This document shows, one piece after another, positions 10,491-22,135 of a stretch of 64,000 nucleotides of DNA. This DNA is from Diphasiastrum complanatum. Its lineage: Eukaryota; Streptophyta; Lycopodiopsida; Lycopodiales; Lycopodiaceae. Under the pieces are notes generated by a model, which saw only the letters and a list, made by a program, of their open reading frames with translations, did not search any database and had not been told where the DNA came from. Each line of letters opens with the position of its first letter. Within the stretch, counting starts at the first letter, position 1. A program made the position numbers and the translations under genes. The stretch spans positions 19,721,003 through 19,785,002 of the forward strand of contig CM055111.1 in the NCBI GenBank assembly GCA_029204225.1, given 5' to 3'.

Positions 10491-12590
10491 AATGTTATCA
10501 TCAGTTTACTGTTCTTCTGAGAAATCCCTAGGTTTTTATAGTCCTACCGAAGCAGTTGAAAGATCATTGCAAATGTCTTGCGGAGACCAATTGCCACCTA
10601 CAATGGTTGATCAGCCAAACAAAGACCTAAGAAGCAGGTGAGGCAGCTAGAAGGACTAAAGAGGAAGATCCAAAGCTGAGGAGGAAAGGACAAAAACTTA
10701 AGTAACAGATGAGTCAGATCAATTCTGATCAAAAGAAACTCTTTGGAGCAATGACAGTTGAATCCCCTCCTTCGAAGCCCAAAGAGATCCAAAAGTAACG
10801 GATCAAAAAGATGAATACAACCATGAACCTGCAAAATAGAGCAATCTCCTCACCCAACAAGTGGTGGTCAAAGCTCGACATTCCAAGGGTCCAAGGCTGC
10901 AACTGTAGAACTATCAGTTCCTTCATCCTTTCACCAAGCCTTCATCATGTTTTCTTACCATTATCAAACCTTCCATCCAAATCTATTCCTACCACCAATT
11001 TTTTATGAGTCCATCCCCTTGAGCCTGATAATCAAAGTTTGTTCAACCTGTAGATGGAAGGTTTTCCTTGAGACTGAAACTTCAACTGAGAGAAGAACCA
11101 CGGAAACACCCAGAAGCGAATGGAGGATACAGACCTCCCAAAAGATAGAATCTGTCATGAAACCAAAGATGAAACCGTTAATGGTAGATACAAGTGACAA
11201 AACAAAGTGACACATGGAAAGCACTCGAGCATGCAAGTTGTGAAGTTGCTGAGAGCTCTCCACTTTGAGAATGTCAACCACCTATAGCAATAAGACATTC
11301 TAATACAATTGCGGCAATTTGTGAAAAATATTTTTGTGATAAAGACTAGCAACAATAAGCACTTGGTTTTATGTAAGCGAATGAGGATCTACGCTTTTCC
11401 AAGTGACGATCGAAGATGCCAATGCAAAGCAGAGCGACATCGTCCAATATGAGTTGCAGTGGGTCCTGCAACTATTTAGAGGTGGGATGATGTTGGCTGA
11501 TTCTGACGAATCCCCAAGATACTTGGATAGAGCAGCTCAAGAGCACCTCTCACCTTAGACCGAGGAGGTCTCTGAGAAGACGAGACTAATGAAGACTGAG
11601 AGCCGAGGAATACTAGTTAGTAATGACAAGTAAGAACTGTGTAAGCCTCATGGTGAATCCTGGAAGATGGAATGACCACGTAGGGACTAGTATTTCTAGG
11701 CAAATGTATTAAATGCAAGTAGACCCCTCTTAAAGAAAGTAGAGTGAGCCACCTTTTGATGGTGATCTCTAGTGGAGAGCATTATTCCACTTGTAAATTG
11801 TGAAATGTGGAAATTCGACTAGGATGCCACCTAAGGAGCTCTCTTGCTTATTTAAGAGACTCCCTCTTTGTGAAGAGGAGCTTTTTGTGAATTGTATCAA
11901 CTCCATGCTGAAATGAGAAGAGCCTCCACGAGTTTGGTGCATCTATTGAGCTTCTTGATCATGTTTGTTTCTTGAGTGATGCATTTATGATCTTGCCCTT
12001 TCCTCCTTTTTTTGTGTGGTTGTGGACTGTAGAGTGGATTAGATTTGATGCTTTCCTAGAGTGGATTAGTTTTTTTTCTTGTTTGTGGATTAATGTAGGA
12101 ACCAACATTCAGGTAAACTAAATAGGCTGGATTTGTGGTGTAGTTCTTGCATATCTCTTTACAATCCAGTTCTTGATGTTCTTGGGATGTTCAAGAATCA
12201 AAAGGCTGGTTGGTTTCTTGATTCTTGGACTTCTAAAATGCTATAGATTAGTTCTTGTTTCTTGTTTTGTCAATTTATGCAAGTAAAGTAGTGTAGGATC
12301 TGATTCAGTTCACTTTTAGAGTAGGTAGCTGTAGAATCTACAGAATGTTCATTTGGGTTGTATGTTGATCTGTGAATGAACGTTCTTGGCTTGCATCTAT
12401 GTATGAATGTAAGTGCGTTCAAGAGAGACGACCCTGAGTTGTCCTCTAACATGTAGGACAAAATATACTACAATGAGAATCTATTTCCTTTTGCCTAATC
12501 TGGGTCTTTAAACAAGAAAGATAATCTCAAGAATAACCCACCGTCTCTGTTGATAGGCAGAAGTAAGAAAGAATTAATTTTAAAAAATCA
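10491..12590. other. No gene recognised; possible LTR-like stretch at 11.4-12.1 kb
   Basis: Open frames here are short and motif-free. Around 11849 a TATTTAAGAGACTCCC sequence in a GA/CT-rich context looks like a retroelement promoter region, but no second LTR, primer site or coding remnant supports it. A short repeated phrase (agagtggattag) occurs at about 12031 and 12058. Confidence 0.3.
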
Positions 12591-12639
12591 ACAGATCCTC
12601 TGGATCAGGGGATCTGTCAACAGAAGACGTGTGTGCAGC

Positions 12640-13160
12640 ATCAACATCTGACACACATGAGGTGATCCTAGATTCAGGAGCCACCTCACACTTCGTGACA
12701 TGAATCATGTATGATTTCAGAAGTGCAGATCCCTCAAGATTCATAGTTCTTGGAGATGGATCTAGACATCAAGTGAACGATATTGGTTCACTATGGCTCA
12801 ACACAAATGGCAGAGAAAGACGACTCGAAGGCGTTCTGTGCGTGCCTACTCTGCAACAAGACTTGCTCTCTGTAGCAAGAATAGTAGATGCAGGGATGCG
12901 TGTGACGTTTTCTGACCAAGCATGAAACGTGATTGATGCCAGTACCAGTACTCTCATCGCTCGAGGCAGAAGGAAAGGGAACCTATATCATCTGAAGGTA
13001 CGCCTACCTGTAGATCAGGTGCATCAGACTCATGACGACTCGCCAAACACTTTGTGGCACAGAAGACTCTGCCACATGAACTCAATGGCACTTTAGCAAG
13101 CAAGCCATCACGGAGCAATAACAGAGTTCAGGATCTCGAATGCAACCAGTTCAACCACCT
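12640..13160 (+). pseudogene. Copia protease and GAG-pre-integrase (A2)
   Basis: VILDSGATSHFVT lies at about 12662-12700 and is followed by a TGA, then the protease body (FIVLGDGSRHQVNDIGSLW). The HRRLCHMNSMAL motif of GAG-pre-integrase is near 13060-13095, with a TAG shortly after. Confidence 0.85.
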
Positions 13161-13171
13161 GTGATGCATAC

Positions 13172-13680
13172 TTGAAGGGCAAGATGTCACGCACACCATT
13201 CATCAAAGACTCCTACAAAACGACAAAGATTATGGAGCTAGTACACTCTGACATCTACGGATCATTCAGAGTGGTCTCATTAGGAGATTCAAAGTATTAC
13301 ATAACCTTCATTGATGATTATAGCAAATTTTCCAGAGTGTATTTCATTCAGATAAATCTGAAACACTTGATAAATTCACAGAATATGTGAATTGGGCAGA
13401 AAGATGCACATGCAGCAAAGTAAAGCAGATCAGAATAGATGGACGTGGTGAATACATCTCCAATCACTTCACTGACTTTTGAAATAATTGTGGCATCATT
13501 CACAAAAGAACTGCAGCCTACACACTGCAGCACAATGGTGGTGTTGAACGAAAGAACAGGATCCTAATGGAATCAGCCAGATGCATGATGGCCTACTCGA
13601 AAGCTACAAGGGCACTATGGGCTGAAGTAGTAGCTACAGCCGCATACATCCAGAACAGAACATGCAAGCTATGGGTCTTC
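13172..13680 (+). pseudogene. Copia integrase fragment (A2)
   Basis: Core motifs TTKIMELVHSDIYGSF and YYITFIDDYSKFSRVYF are present. IRIDGRGEYISNHFTDF, the middle catalytic Asp region, follows in a shifted frame, then MMAYSKATRALWAEVVATAA. The frame breaks off at about 13663 into RT sequence. Confidence 0.85.
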
Positions 13681-14930
13681 AAGCTCAAATACGGACTAGA
13701 TGGGTGTAACGAAATACAAGACAAGACTGGTAGCGAAAGTTTTTTCTCAGAGATACGGTATAGACTACTCTGAAACCTTCTCTTATGTCGTCAAACATTC
13801 ATCCCTATGTCTGTTATTTGCTTATGCAGCAGCTTATGACCTTAGGATCCACATTGCGGATGATAAGACAGCCTTCTTGCATGGCAAATTAGACAAAGAG
13901 GTCTACATGGATCAACCCCCAAGATATGTCTTAAATTCACTTCCTATTTATGCATGCAAAATGCATAGAAATATCTACGGTCTGAAACGGTCAGCCAGAC
14001 AATGGTACAAGAAGAAGGATTAAGCCCTGAAATCATTAGGATTCAAGCCACTGTTGGCTAATTCTAATGTGTATGTCAGAGTCACAGATGGGCAGATCAT
14101 CACTGTGGTTGTATATGTGGATGACACTCTGATACTTTGCAAGAGTGAGTAGTTGATTGCTGAAGTGAAGATAGACATCTCGAAATATTTCGAGATTGTG
14201 GATCTGGGAGAAGCCAGGTGTTACCTAGGCTTGCAAATTGAAAGGGACTATGAGGGAGGTAAGCTATACCTTCATCAGTCCAGATACACCCAAAAAATCC
14301 TAGAGGATTTTGGGATGCTGAACTTCAAAGGAGCGAATACTCCAATGCTCGCAGGAACGGTGCTGACAAAGGATGATTGTTTGAAGATTGAGGTAGAGAG
14401 AAAACAGATGCAGCTCACACCTTACAGGAAGCTAATAGGTTCGCTGATGTACCTTGCAGACAACACACGTCCTGACATCCCTTATGCAGTGTTCAGGATG
14501 AGCCAATTTTGCACGAATCCAAGCTCAACACATTGGAAGATTGCAAAACGAATTTTGCAATATCTTCAATTGACGAGGGATTACGAGTTGTGTTATTGTC
14601 GTGATGCAGGTTTCAGGATGCTTTCCTATAGTGACGCTAGCTGGGCATCCCTAAAGGACGATTGTAAAAGCGTTTCAAGGGGATGCACCGTCTCATCATG
14701 AGCAGTAGTTCTCTGGGTTAGCAAGAAGCAGACCGTTGTTGCCCAGTCATCTTGCGAAGCAAGCTGCGAAGCAGAGTACATTGCAGCAACAAAGATGGCC
14801 AACAAGATAATTTGGCTAAGGCAGTTCCTGGACGAATTGGATGAAACAAAGAATGAGCCTCTGGTCTTGCAGATGGATAACACCTCTGCAATACATCTGA
14901 CGAAAGAATATGGAGGAATCATTGTATTTA
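13664..14930 (+). pseudogene. Copia reverse transcriptase and RNase H (A2)
   Basis: RT motifs are WVFKLKYGLDG, SQRYGIDYSETF, EVYMDQPPRYV and YVDDTLILCKSE (about 14113-14150); the YVDD catalytic box is intact but is followed by TAG. Thumb and RNase H follow: YLGLQIERDYEGGKLYLHQS, YRKLIGSLMYLADNTRPD, YSDASWASLKDD, then a TGA at 14699-14701 and QSSCEAEYIA-like sequence and QMDNTSAIHLTKE. The RNase H end is truncated at about 14915. Confidence 0.9.
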
Positions 14931-15269
14931 CATTCTATTTGGTTCTTCATATTCTAGTTACATCTCGATATGTAAAATTGATGTAAGAAATAGTGAAGCA
15001 TCCAATGTGGATACTATTTTTTATATCAATTATGAAGGCTATTATAAAACCATAGAAAGAAGGTCTATACTTAGAACGGATATCATTCTATCAAAGTTGT
15101 GTGGTAGAACTAGTTGAAGAGAGAGTGTGAAAAATTGTCAACTAGTTTAAGATTTTTCATGTTGAGTTTATTTGGCAATTTTGAGGTCAATATGTATTTT
15201 AATCTTAGATCTATATAGACTTTATAAAGTTAATAAGGGCTAAGAATAGTGTATTTATAATTTTTGGCA
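14931..15269. other. AT-rich spacer
   Basis: AT-rich DNA between two copia remnants, with no gene or repeat that I recognise. Confidence 0.4.
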
Positions 15270-15363
15270 ACTTAGGCAAGTTGCAAGGAGCTACGCGAAT
15301 GGAGGGAGAAAAATGACAAGGCAGTAGTCTTGCTATCATCTTCCACCGAAGATAGTCTCACAC

Positions 15364-15915
15364 TTGACTTGGTTACACTCTCCAAAGCTAAGGAGATGTG
15401 GAATGCATTACTCACCAGATTTCAGAGATTGCTTTGTGAAGGATGTCAACCAAAAGGTCAAAGTTATTGCGGATGGTATAAGAGAGCCCAACACTAAATT
15501 GTACAGGTTGAATGCTACAATCAAGGGGCAACATGGACTTGTCTCATCCATTCCATCGCAAACTGAACTGTGGCATAAGAGGCTTGGTCACTTAGGAAGC
15601 CTCAGTTTGATGAGGAAATTGGAAATGGTGAGAGGATTGCCTATGATAGAAGACCACTTGAAGTCGATGTGTGAATCATGTGTGTATGGGAAGCAGCATC
15701 GAGAGAAGTTCAATAAAGGTGGCATTGCTAGAGCAAAGAACATCCTAGATTTGATCCAAATAGATTTATGCGGGCCTATGAGGACTATGTCCTTAGGTAA
15801 AGCCTTCTATTTCATGACCTTTATTGATGATATGTCACGTAAGATGTGGATTTACTTCTTGAAGAAGAAATCGGATGCATTTGACAATTTCAAGAGTTTC
15901 AAAACAAAGCTCTAA
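15364..15915 (+). pseudogene. Copia (C) GAG-pre-integrase and integrase core, chimeric start
   Basis: The first ~22 codons are out-of-frame A-family gag DNA. Then come YRLNATIKGQHGLV, ELWHKRLGHLGSLSLMRKLE, CESCVYGKQHREKF (HHCC zinc site) and ILDLIQIDLCGPMRTMSLGK with FMTFIDDMSRKMWIYF. The frame ends at 15915 and a shifted frame continues with SDSGGEYKSNDF. Confidence 0.85.
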
Positions 15916-16049
15916 GATCAGATAGTGGAGGTGAGTATAAGTCTAATGACTTCAATGATTTTTGTGATAAATGTGGAATCAAAAGACAATTTACGCAAGC
16001 TCATACCCCTGCACTCAATGGTGTAGCTGGGTACAAGAATTGTACGATT

Positions 16050-16589
16050 GTGGAAAGTGCTAGATCTATGCTAGCTGAGATGAAACTACCAAAATATTTT
16101 TGGTCAGAAGCATGTAGTACAGCAGTCTATCTTCAAAATAGAAGTCCTACCATTGCCATACCAAAGAAAACACCTGAGGAGGCATTCACGAAGAAGAAGC
16201 CAAAGGTAAACCACTTGCAAATCTTTGGATGTAAGGCCTTTGTACACATTCCTAAGGAAGAGAGACGTAAGCTTGATGTGAAAGCTGTCAAGTGTATATT
16301 CCTAGGATATGATGATCGTGTGAAGGGCTATAGATGTTTTGATCCAGTGGAGAACAAAATACATGTCAGTCGTGATGTCATCTTTGATGAATCTAAGATG
16401 TATGAAGACGAGGATGCTGAGAAGAGAGACACATCCAGTGGGAAAGATGGTATAGTGAGGATACCTCCTGATGATGATCCATTTATTGACTTTCCTAGTG
16501 ATGATGATCCATTTATTGACTTTCCTAGTGATGGACACAAGGATACACCTCAAGATACTACTACTCACCTCAACAGGTTGGAGAGGTAG
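16050..16589 (+). pseudogene. Copia (C) integrase C-terminal part
   Basis: MESARSMLAEMKLPKYFWSE and NHLQIFGCKAFVHIPKEE are integrase landmarks, with FLGYDDRVKGYRCFDPVENK and VSRDVIFDE after them. An acidic 30-bp unit (DDDPFIDFPS) is duplicated in tandem at about 16471-16530 without breaking the frame. Confidence 0.85.
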
Positions 16590-16599
16590 GGACAAACCC

Positions 16600-17318
16600 T
16601 TTGGTGCAAGAAGGATTGAAGTTGCAGGTGACAAATGCAAGGAGAAAGATGTACCGTGGGATACATTTTCACCAAGAAGCCGATCACCTGACAGAAGGCT
16701 CCCTAAGTGGTTTGAGAGATTGTTGGAGAACCGTGACATGGTTGACTTTCTGGGATCATCTAGCCAGGGAGAGCTACGAAGATCAACAAGAGAGAAGACA
16801 CAACCTGAAAGGTATGAAGCAAATTATGCTCTCTTATCTAGCATTATTCAAAGCAAAGAACCTTCGACTTATGGTGAAGCGAAGGATCATGACATTTGGG
16901 TCAACGACATGGGAGAGGAGATGGAGTCAATTGCTAAGCATTACACATGGGACTTAGTGGAACCACCAGTTGGCAAGAAACCCATTGGTTGTAAATGGGT
17001 ATACAGGACTAAGTACCATGCAGATGGAATAAAGCAAGATTGGTGATCAAAGGGTATGCGCAAAGTAAATGGATCGACTATGAGGGGACCTTTGTGCCAG
17101 TATGTAAGTGGAATACTCTACGTCTACTTGTTGCTTTAGCTTCACATTTTGATTGGCCTTTGCATCAGATGGATGTGAAATCTACTTTTCGAAATGGTGA
17201 GTTAGAAGAAGAGGTGTTCATGGATCAACCTGAAGGCTTTGTCGCGAAAGGACAGGAGAATAAAGTATGTCGCTTGAAGAAAGCGCTTTATGGTCTTAAA
17301 CAGGCACCACGTGCATGA
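16600..17318 (+). pseudogene. Copia (C) linker and N-terminal reverse transcriptase
   Basis: The linker has RSTREKTQPERYEANYALLS. RT starts at about 16890 with WVNDMGEEMESIAKHYTWDL and GCKWVYRTKYHADG. A frame change at about 17035 leads to YAQSKWIDYEGTFVPVCKWN, HQMDVKSTFRNGELEEEVFM and LKKALYGLKQAPRA, then a TGA replaces Trp. Confidence 0.88.
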
Positions 17319-17354
17319 TATAGCAGGATTGATGCCTACTTTCATTCTAAGGGG

Positions 17355-18375
17355 ATGGTGAGAACACATTCTGATCCAAATCTTTATGTCTTATGCTTTG
17401 ATGATATGGTTGCTTTGATTGCTCTTTATGTTGATGACTTGATTATCACGGAAAATAATCAAAAGATAATAGACATGATCAAGAAAGACCTCATGAAACA
17501 ATTCGAGATGACAGATCTCAGCCTAATGCATTATTGCCTTGGAGTGGAGGTGTGGCAAAAAGGACATGAATTGGGTTTAGCACAGGTGAAGTATGTCAGA
17601 GAGTTGTTACATAGGTTTAGGTTGAAGGATTGCAAGTCAGTGAACACTCCTATTGAACTAGGTAAAAAGCTTTCTCATCTTGAAGAGTCACAGCCATTTG
17701 ATGCTACGCTGTATAGGCAGTTAGTAGGGAGCTTGATTTACCTTACCACGACTAGACCAGATATATGTTATGTTGTTGGTATTGTAAGTCAATTTATGGT
17801 AGCACCTACGGAAATGCATTGGAAGGCAGCTAAGCGCATTTTGCGTTATGTCAAAGGCACTTTAGATTATGGCTTGGCTTACAGGAAGCATGAGGGTTTA
17901 CCTGAGTTATGTGACCATATGGATGCGGATTGGGGAGGTGACTATGATGATCGTAGATCCACCACAGGGTATGTATTCTAGCTTTGTGGCAGTTGCTTTT
18001 CCTGGTCTAGCAAAAAGCAAAGTACATTTTCTTTATCCACCACAGAAGTAGTAAGCAAATTGTGTAGTGCAGCACAAGAAGCTATATGGTTGAGGCAAAT
18101 CTTGGAAGAAATTGGCATGAAACAGGAGAATCCCACAACTATACATAGCGACAGTCAGAGTGGCATTTAGCTAGCAAAGAATCTAGTGTTCCATATGAGA
18201 ACCAAACACATTGAGATTTAGTATCACTTTATACACGTGAGGCTGTTGAGTCGTGAAATTCATGCTATTCATTGTAGTATGAACGAATAACTAACTGATA
18301 TTTTCACTAAGGCTCTTGTTAGAAAAAAGTTTGATAACTTGAAATCAAAGCTTTATGTACTTAAAGTTTGTTGAC
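17355..18375 (+). pseudogene. Copia (C) RT C-terminus and RNase H
   Basis: ALYVDDLIITENNQK holds the YVDD-type catalytic box. The region continues with YCLGVEVWQKGHELGLAQVK, YRQLVGSLIYLTTTRPDICY and HMDADWGGDYDDRRSTTGYV, then a TAG at 17980. RNase H runs on with CFSWSSKKQSTFSLSTTE and RTKHIEI, with more stops, to about 18372. Confidence 0.88.
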
Positions 18376-18429
18376 TTTAAAACTATATATATGACTGTAT
18401 AGAAAGTAGACTCTACTTTAAGGGAGAGA

Positions 18430-18702
18430 GTTAGAATAAAAGTAGAATCACTGTGTTATTGTACCGTGGGTCCTATCAATAGACCTTATCAGTTGGCTTC
18501 GCCACGAGGCGATGGGACACGCGTCCTGTCACTGACAACCCGTCATGCATGGGTTGCCTGAGTGAAGAACTATATGTATAGTGTATTTTCAATTTGAGAA
18601 ATACAGTTGGTACGTGAGCTTGGTGTGGAAAGTGTTTTCTGTCTGTGTTATTGTGTAGCATGATCTCTATTCCTATTCGAAGCAAATTCTAAGTGAAACA
18701 TT
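18430..18702 (+). repeat. 3' LTR of copia lineage C (about 270 bp)
   Basis: The purine-rich tttaagggagagag precedes the repeat start (TTAGAATAAAAGTAG), which ends near AAATTCTAAGTGAAACA. The expected TG start is not clear. A second copy at about 33284-33563 lies in the segmental duplication. No matching 5' LTR was found. Confidence 0.6.
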
Positions 18703-18727
18703 ATGTTAGAATGAGCCAGAGGCTTCC

Positions 18728-19042
18728 TTGGATCCTAATGACAACATTGCAATTGTACCTAATCCAAGTCCACACATATCAAAACAACAAGTTGGTAATG
18801 GTCATAATCGAAACAAGATGAGACGAAAATCAAGTTTGTCCGATTTGTATGTCATTGAAAGTTTTGATAGTGATGCAACTGGGATGACATACAATATTAT
18901 GATTTCAAATGGATTAATAGAAAACCATCAAAAACAAAAACAAAAATACACCATATGTAAGCAAATATATTATGTTTACTTGAGATTAAAAGGCTTCGAT
19001 GTGAATGAAGAGATGTTTATTTACCAACCAATACTAAGTTAA
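18728..19042 (+). other. Unrecognised 104-codon open frame in duplication A
   Basis: It opens MDPNDNIAIVPNPSPHISKQ, and the middle is basic and Ser-rich (NRNKMRRKSSLSDLYVIESF). I do not recognise it. In copy B (from about 33594) the equivalent frame has a TGA where A has CGA, and a shortened 3' part. It could be a fossil exon or chance. Confidence 0.25.
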
Positions 19043-19049
19043 CAAGAGT

Positions 19050-19825
19050 TGTTCTATGTGATGTCAAGGTCTTGACATCTCAAGGTTGTTGGTTGTTAAT
19101 CAACCGACTATGTCTGCTCCTCTTTTTGAATTCAAGCTTAATAAATAGAATTTCAAACTTCATTGGGTTGTTTGAATGCGACTTAGAAATGTAGAATATG
19201 GTTACAAATGATGTTATATTTATGCTATTTCACATCTTTATGGTATGCAACATTATCAATACAAATATATATTTGTAAATGAGTGTACCTTTGCAATTCA
19301 TTTTCAACAAACAAAATATCCAACAATTTGGAGATTGTTAAAATATGTGATTTAGCAAATCATAAGCTCGCATAACTCGCACAAATTTACTTGCAAAGTG
19401 TCAAGTCCCAAGCCCAAGGAAGTCTCTCTCTCCAAGGACACACACTTGCAACTGTAACGCAAATTCTCCACAATTTTCTACCTATTATGAAATTAGAGTT
19501 TTGATTAACAAAGAGATTATTAAGTCCATATCGAAGGCAATTTTTTGAAATAACAATGTTCACAATATCACAACCTTTTTTGCACATACCCTTTCATACA
19601 AAAATTTGTGCAAATTGTCACTACAATTTTTTGAAATTTTAAAATAAACAAAATACTTCTCGCTTATTTGACAATAGGGAAGGGCCTTTCTTTATGCCTA
19701 GGCAGAAGAGCATTGCAAAACTCCTCTCCACCCCAAAAAAAATCCCCATACCATAATAATATAAATAATGTAAAATAACCATGCTTGTACAAAACTTACT
19801 TGTAATAGAAAAGCATAAACGTAGC
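19050..19825. other. AT-rich part of duplication A, no gene recognised
   Basis: Shared with copy B up to about 19415 and specific to A beyond that. A CACTACAA start at 19619 recalls a CACTA terminus, but no partner end is visible. Confidence 0.35.
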
Positions 19826-20439
19826 ATAAGATCTGATGCTAAAAAGACGTATGCTTCACAAAAAGACTCAATTAGTTGGCGCGGACACGTCTTGCTGGGA
19901 ATGAAAGCAATGGATAACCTCTTGTGACATTTTCTCTCTTATTCTTGTGCATTATTCTTAATCTCGTTTTGTTTAAATTTTAAAGTTAGAGCTAAGTAGG
20001 GCTATGATTCGGCTCGGCACAATTCTGTACAGCGTGTAAACAAGTTTGATAGATTATAAATGGATTGAAGGAGAGAACTGCTCTTTGTTGAGATTCAACA
20101 TCACTGCCTTACTCGGAACTCCATACCGGCATTGTTGGACACCCATCATCATATTATTGTTTACGAATATGGCAGGCTCTTATAACTTTGGTTGTGCATA
20201 GAGGGGATTGACTACACAGAAGCAGATACAGAGTTCAGGTTAACCTGTGACAGAGTAGGAAATTGGATCTTAAAGCTAGTGGAAATGGAAAGAGAACTTG
20301 GAGACAATTTCTTGCCCTGCAAGACATCCTAACAACCTTCGAGCTTGTAGTCGAGCTTTTATTGGCATATTGTTGAGAAACTCATTTCGTCAGAAAGCTA
20401 ACACCACTTCTAATTCTATCTATTTTATGTTGCTTTTAT

Positions 20440-20945
20440 TTTAAAGAGGCTTTGGCCCCTCGCATCTTGCAAGCACGGGCCGCACGTATGACGGCTTGGC
20501 CCCGGTGCCCTCCTGACCACACGTTTTTTGTTTTTTGTTTTTTTTTTTTTTTTAAAATTGGTTGTCTGAACGCCACGTGTCCAGGTAGCCAATTTATATC
20601 CCATAAGCATTTCTACAAGGTAAGGGGAGGGAATATATACATAAGCCCACCTAATTGGTAGCATGTGTGTGTGTGTGCATGGGTGCCCGGCGCCACCCGC
20701 CCTGTCCGAGATCACGGCTCGGCGCCGTGGGTGCCCGTGGCCTGGGGCTGCCTGTCGAAAATCTTCACGCTAGACACACCTCAAATTTTGGTGGGCACCC
20801 CCATGCGGACACCCGTCAGCCGCTGGGGGGGGCACCGGCGCCAAACCCCTCCCACGCGCGGGGGTCGTGCACGTAAGTCCCAGTGGGTTAAAGCGGCCGG
20901 GATATCCACCCACATGTGAGTAGGGAAGGTAATGGGAATGTACGT
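20440..20945. repeat. GC-rich module, copy A
   Basis: About 500 bp of strongly GC-rich DNA in an AT-rich region, with a T run at about 20531, a TG microsatellite at about 20663 and phrases such as ggcgccacccgccctg and cggacacccgtcagccgctg. It interrupts sequence otherwise shared with the EamA 3' flank, so it looks like an insertion. No coding capacity is recognised. Copy B is at 34262-34740. Confidence 0.55.
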
Positions 20946-21269
20946 AACCAACCCAACCCAACCACCACACTCGGGGGCCTATTACTTCTATGTATTTAAC
21001 TGAACTACGCAATATTTTGCGAATAGATTTTTGAGCACTCATTCGCCAATATCATAGACACGCTCTTCAGTGCCCAGAAAAAATGGAGATCCAACATCTA
21101 CTATCGGATTATGAACTCTGGTACTGTATTGTGGAGGTTTGAAAGAGTTAGTAAATACGGATAGAGAATCTGTGTTCTTCTGAATCATGAATCATGAAAT
21201 CTACGTCTTTAAGAAGCCTCTCGGTTTGAGCAGTATAGAACAGAGATTTTAGTTGAGATATCAACATGA

Positions 21270-21893
21270 CTCATGGAAGATGATCAGCACTGAGGGGGAG
21301 GGTCGATACCAGGACATTTTTCATCAAATAGCCATGATCCGGTCTGGAAAGATTCTGGCAAAAATTCAGGTGGCCATTTTCTCTCTTCTGTATCTTAAGG
21401 CCCAGATCTGTTTGGTACAGTTGAGAGCGATTGGTAGGTTTTCGAGATGTCATTTTGTTGGTCCACATGGTTGCTAGTAGAACCATCGGTCCTCCCAAAA
21501 GTTCAAGACCATTTGCAGATTTGTGTCAGAGAAGTGTAGAGAAAACTACAACCCAGACTGGAATAGTCATGTAAATGAAAGTGGTGACGGATGCATTCAC
21601 ACCAAGCAGAGCTCGTATTTCCAACCAGCTGCATAGTCCATCACAGACGAGACCATTGTAGATCAATGGAAACCATGGTAAATGTTGAGCTAGTGTTGTG
21701 GAATCTAAGCCCCAATCACTAGAACTGGTGCATAGATTGCATATCTCCCAAAAAGCGCTGAGGACAGTTAATACGGCTAACTGAACGACATTTAAACGCT
21801 TTGCATTCAATGCTTTACCAATTACGAGGACTTCTGCTCGAAATATTTGCAGAGCGAAAGTTAAAGAACTGGCGAAAACCCATGGGTTTCCAC
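21270..21893 (-). pseudogene. EamA last-exon fragment, copy A
   Basis: It matches the second EamA half of the 748-1580 exon (GNPWVFASSLTFALQIF, then LPWFPLIYNGLVCDGLCSWL). Similarity stops upstream at the Gly-Asn-Pro-Trp point, so earlier exons are absent. An in-frame TGA at 21526-21528 replaces a CGA (Arg). It cannot make a carrier. Confidence 0.85.
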
Positions 21894-21927
21894 CTTGAGC
21901 GCGATATATACACAAGGAACTTTTGAT

Positions 21928-22135
21928 TGTTCCTATATAGGAAAAAGAAAGAGTTTTCCTAGAATGAAATACACATAACTAGGAACTGTGCATTCACTAG
22001 GAAAAATGAAACAGTTCCTAGATTGACAATATAGGTTTTCCTATATAGGAAATTTTTGACCAAGAATTTACTAGAATAAGTATTTTTCTATATAGAAAAT
22101 TTTTAACAGAAAAGAATTAGTTTTCCTATATAGAT
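21928..22135. repeat. Cluster of CTATATAG palindromes, copy A
   Basis: Several copies of TTCCTATATAGGAA and close variants occur in about 210 bp, some alternating with the half-form ttcctagaat or actaggaa. Each full copy is its own reverse complement. The copy-B counterpart spans about 35727-35935. Confidence 0.75.

Larger units (their letters stand above)
12590..14930 (+). mobile_element. Ty1/copia element A2, internal remnant without LTRs
   Basis: This plus-strand remnant is of the same family as A1. The order is protease, GAG-pre-integrase, integrase, reverse transcriptase, RNase H. No LTRs or primer site flank it. Integrase jumps straight into RT near 13660, so the 3' part of integrase and the linker are deleted. 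Several nonsense codons break each domain. Confidence 0.88.
15270..18702 (+). mobile_element. Chimeric copia: A-family gag scrap joined to a different copia lineage (C)
   Basis: From 15270 to about 15425 the DNA matches A-family gag (gagctacgcgaatggaggg, then the SLTLDL region). From about 15425 it switches to another lineage with GAG-pre-integrase, integrase, RT, RNase H and a 3' LTR. No 5' LTR, gag or protease of lineage C is present. Stops break integrase, RT and RNase H, so it is inactive. Confidence 0.85.

Noticed and set aside
19619..19660. CACTACAA as the end of a CACTA transposon
   Set aside because: No inverted partner end or 3-bp target duplication was found nearby, and the TNP2 fragment is over 20 kb away.
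20425..20919. Overlapping ORFs in the GC-rich module
   Set aside because: High GC removes stops on both strands; frames are not conserved between the two copies.
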